Shown here: positions 4,977 through 6,590 of the stretch, piece after piece
Layout: each line of letters begins with the position of its first letter
How positions within the stretch are numbered: the first letter of the stretch is position 1
Assembly: GCA_030064795.1 (NCBI GenBank)
Contig: JASJEI010000377.1
Span: forward strand, 1 to 6,590
Length of the DNA stretch: 6,590 nt
From: Pleurocapsa sp. MO_226.B13
GTDB taxonomy: Bacteria > Cyanobacteriota > Cyanobacteriia > Cyanobacteriales > Xenococcaceae
Direction of reading: 5' to 3'
The notes under the pieces: model-generated
Databases searched by the model: none
Seen by the model: only the letters and a program-made list of their open reading frames with translations
What the model was told of the DNA's origin: nothing
Position numbers and translations under genes: made by a program

Positions 4977-5696
4977 ATGGTAATCAATTATGAAGCTTTA
5001 CCCCTTTACGTTCAAATCGCTCAGAAGCTAAAAGAGAGTATCCAGCAGGGAGTATACCAAGCCGAAGAAAAATTACCCAGCGAACATCAATTGAGCGATC
5101 GCTTTGGAGTCAATCGCCACACCCTCAGAAAGGCGATCGCCCTACTTAAAGATGAAGGTTTGTTGAGAACCGATAAAGGACGAGGCATTTTTGTGGCTAC
5201 TCCGCCCTTAGAATATCCCATCGGCAAACGAGTACGCTATAACGAAGCACTAGAAGCCCAGGGGAAAAAAGGCAGCTATCAGTTGTTAAAAAAGGCTGAA
5301 ATTGCAGCCGAACCAGGTATTGCCAAAAAACTAGAAATAGCGATCGGCACATCAGTAGCAAGAGTAGAAATACTGGGTTTTGCAGACGAACACCCGCTGC
5401 TTTTGACTACCAGCTATTTTCCGCTAAGTTTATTTCCCGATCTTCTCCAACATTTAGAGGCGATCGAATCCGTTTCTAAACTAATGAAAGAGGTTTATGA
5501 TTGCGAACATATTCGTCGTTGTACTTATGTTTCGGCGCGACAAGTCAGACCCCAAGATGCCAGAATCCTACAGGTAGCACTAAAGCAGTCAATCCTGCTA
5601 GTTGAATCGATTAATGAAGACCAGAAAGGAAGAGTGATTGAATATGGTGTAACTCGGTTTCGCGGTAATGATATGAAACTAGTATTAGCAAATTAA
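4977..5696 (+). CDS. phnF: GntR-family regulator of the HutC/PhnF type
   Basis: This 239-aa protein is a HutC-subfamily GntR repressor. It has an N-terminal winged helix (about residues 8-74, signature LPSEHQLSDRFGVNRHTLRK at 33-52 and wing RTDKGRGIFVA at 64-74) and a C-terminal UTRA ligand-binding domain (about 95-235). The order of motifs in the UTRA part, such as YVSARQVRPQDARILQV (184-200), LLVESINEDQKGRVIEYG (207-224) and the ending TRFRGNDMKLVL, follows that of PhnF, the regulator of phosphonate use. Length is usual for the family. I chose the ATG at 4977; a TTG at 4959 would add six residues but lies in a TTGACA and has no better ribosome site. The downstream phosphatase-type gene supports a phosphorus role, but no phn transport or C-P lyase gene is in the window. 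The family is secure; the symbol is tentative. Confidence 0.88.
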   Translation: MVINYEALPLYVQIAQKLKESIQQGVYQAEEKLPSEHQLSDRFGVNRHTLRKAIALLKDEGLLRTDKGRGIFVATPPLEYPIGKRVRYNEALEAQGKKGSYQLLKKAEIAAEPGIAKKLEIAIGTSVARVEILGFADEHPLLLTTSYFPLSLFPDLLQHLEAIESVSKLMKEVYDCEHIRRCTYVSARQVRPQDARILQVALKQSILLVESINEDQKGRVIEYGVTRFRGNDMKLVLAN

Positions 5697-5735
5697 ACTA
5701 CAGCTTAATTTTTAATTATTGCTCGACCTTTTCTA

Positions 5736-5765
5736 CTTAGCTAAAACTTAAACGACTCTTAGTTT
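5736..5765 (+). promoter_or_regulatory. Candidate Pho box: three CTTA repeats at 11-bp steps
   Basis: CTTAGCTA (5736-5743), CTTAAACG (5747-5754) and CTTAGTTT (5758-5765) are spaced exactly 11 bp apart. Cyanobacterial Pho boxes, bound by SphR/PhoB-type regulators, are described as repeats like YTTAAYYT separated by 3 bp, and these units match it at six, six and seven of eight positions. The box lies 176 bp before the start of a phosphatase-type gene. That position is rather far upstream, but the spacing and context agree with phosphate-starvation control. Confidence 0.5.
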
Positions 5766-5799
5766 CAAATTCTTCTCAAGTTATTTAAGATGATCTTGC

Positions 5800-5827
5800 T
5801 TGTATAGATATGTAGTCAAATATACAA
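5800..5827. promoter_or_regulatory. Inverted repeat, possible second operator of the PhnF-like regulator
   Basis: TTGTATA (5800-5806) and TATACAA (5821-5827) are perfect inverted arms around a 14-bp centre. The left arm extends into GTATAGAT, seven of eight to the HutC-type GTnTAnAC consensus. It sits between the Pho-box-like repeats and the candidate promoter of the phosphatase-type gene, so the upstream regulator may control this gene. The long centre makes this weaker than the site at 4905. Confidence 0.32.
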
Positions 5828-5878
5828 ATTTGTCTTGCTGCTATGGGTAAAGCGATCGCCAATCCTTCTAGAGCAGCA

Positions 5879-5908
5879 TTGACAACAAATATTGATAACA
5901 ACTAAAAA
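5879..5908 (+). promoter_or_regulatory. Candidate promoter of the phosphatase/EEP gene
   Basis: A perfect TTGACA (5879-5884) is followed after 18 bp by TAAAAA (5903-5908, four of six to the -10 consensus). Transcription would begin about 25 bases before the ATG. Confidence 0.4.
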
Positions 5909-5928
5909 CCAATCGACCGAGCAATTTC

Positions 5929-5934
5929 AGGAGA
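5929..5934 (+). promoter_or_regulatory. Shine-Dalgarno AGGAGA for the phosphatase/EEP gene
   Basis: AGGAGA lies seven bases before the ATG at 5942. A GTG at 5939-5941 directly precedes the ATG in the same frame, so the start could be one codon earlier. Confidence 0.75.
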
Positions 5935-5941
5935 AATAGTG

Positions 5942-6590
5942 ATGAGCGAGCCAAAGGCAATTGTTATTGGTATTGATGGAGCGCAGTTAGAAAAGCTGGA
6001 TGAAACTGACACTCCCAACTTGGATCGTTTAGGTATTGAAGGCGGAGAATTTGATGGCGAATCGCTGCTTCCAGACAACACATTTACATTAAAGACAGCT
6101 ACTTACAATATTCATCATGGTAGTGGTAACGATGATGTCGTCGATCTCGATCGCATTGCTGAAGTTATTGCCGATACCGAGTCTGACGTAGTTGCCTTAC
6201 AAGAGAACGATATCGTTAACGGGCGTACTGATTTTGTCAATCAACCACAAGTTATTGCCGAGAATCTCTCAGAGTTGACTGGGGAAGATTGGGTAGCATT
6301 GGAAGCACCCGCGATCGAATTTAGCGATGGCGAATATGGTAACGCGATTCTCTACAACGAAGATGCCTTAGATTTAATCCAATTTGAGAATGTCTTACTC
6401 CCAGGTAATCCCGCTGGAGACGGACAACGTTCGGCTGGTATTGCTAATTTCCAATTTGACGACAGCGACTTTGACTTTCAGTTTGTCTCAACTCACTTTA
6501 CTAATCTTAATGAAGCTACAGAAGACGGTTCGACGATTCAGTTAGATAGCTTAAATACTATTGAAGATGCTGTTGCTCTCAACTTGCCTG
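5942..6590 (+). CDS. Phosphatase-superfamily fragment fused to an EEP-domain phosphatase/nuclease (partial at window edge)
   Basis: The first 216 residues are visible. Residues 1-44 (AIVIGIDGAQLEKLDETDTP, then NLDRLGIEGGEF) match the start of alkaline-phosphatase-superfamily phosphodiesterases, including the metal-binding Asp12 in IGIDG, but the catalytic Ser/Thr region that should follow is absent. From residue 49 the protein becomes an endonuclease/exonuclease/phosphatase domain: TYNIHHGSG (54-62, active-site Asn56), VDLDRIAEVI (67-76), SDVVALQEND (81-90, metal-binding Glu88), YGNAILYNE (132-140) and VSTHFTN (182-188). The later catalytic Asp/Asn and His motifs lie beyond the window. It is acidic and has no signal peptide. 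The substrate (phosphodiester, sugar phosphate or nucleic acid) is not clear. The upstream PhnF-like gene and Pho-box-like repeats suggest phosphorus scavenging. Confidence 0.82.
   Translation, partial: MSEPKAIVIGIDGAQLEKLDETDTPNLDRLGIEGGEFDGESLLPDNTFTLKTATYNIHHGSGNDDVVDLDRIAEVIADTESDVVALQENDIVNGRTDFVNQPQVIAENLSELTGEDWVALEAPAIEFSDGEYGNAILYNEDALDLIQFENVLLPGNPAGDGQRSAGIANFQFDDSDFDFQFVSTHFTNLNEATEDGSTIQLDSLNTIEDAVALNLP

Noticed and set aside
5701..5722. AT-rich inverted repeat after the PhnF-like stop as a terminator
   Set aside because: The arms pair imperfectly and no T run follows on the plus strand.
1..6590. CRISPR array, tRNA, rRNA or insertion-sequence ends
   Set aside because: No regularly spaced direct repeats of suitable length, no tRNA-like arms, and no transposase or terminal inverted repeats were seen.

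Overview
The window looks like cyanobacterial DNA. The octamer GCGATCGC (HIP1, a highly iterated palindrome typical of many cyanobacterial genomes) occurs eight times between 3855 and 5859. The protein families also fit: an EAD1/VMAP/MoxR conflict module and a small cyanobacterial-type ribbon-helix-helix protein. The genus cannot be told from the sequence. EAD-based systems are known to be enriched in filamentous and colonial cyanobacteria, so that is the likely lifestyle.

Left part (59-4244, all on the minus strand) reads as one operon. In transcription order it holds: (i) a 236-aa unrecognised protein with a beta-rich front half and a glycine/alanine-rich hydrophobic segment (4244-3534); (ii) an EAD1-trypsin-like serine protease (3525-2428); (iii) an EAD1-VMAP adaptor (2326-875), broken by two apparent frameshifts, both at poly-A runs; (iv) a MoxR-type AAA+ ATPase (853-59) that stops before the usual C-terminal lid. 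EAD1 domains are thought to pair with each other. The protease and the VMAP protein each start with one, so the likely design is a protease effector docked on a VMAP/MoxR NTPase regulator. The von Willebrand A (vWA) partner of such ternary systems is not in the window. It could lie beyond position 1, or be lost.

Middle part (4245-4958) is thinly coding. It holds a 74-aa ribbon-helix-helix DNA-binding protein with a TTG start (4675-4451), a possible 38-aa protein (4887-4771), and a start-less 36-codon coding-like remnant (4383-4273).

Right part (4977-6590, plus strand) looks like phosphorus metabolism. A PhnF-like GntR/HutC regulator is followed by a partial gene. That gene joins a short piece of an alkaline-phosphatase-superfamily N-terminus to an endonuclease/exonuclease/phosphatase (EEP) domain and runs off the window edge. 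The 245-bp gap between them carries three CTTA repeats at exact 11-bp steps, which resemble a cyanobacterial Pho box, plus an inverted repeat that could bind the regulator.

The most interesting points are the twice-shifted VMAP gene, the possible protease plus hydrophobic-protein pair, the lid-less ATPase, the phosphatase/EEP chimera with its candidate Pho box, and the complete absence of HIP1 from the first 3.85 kb.
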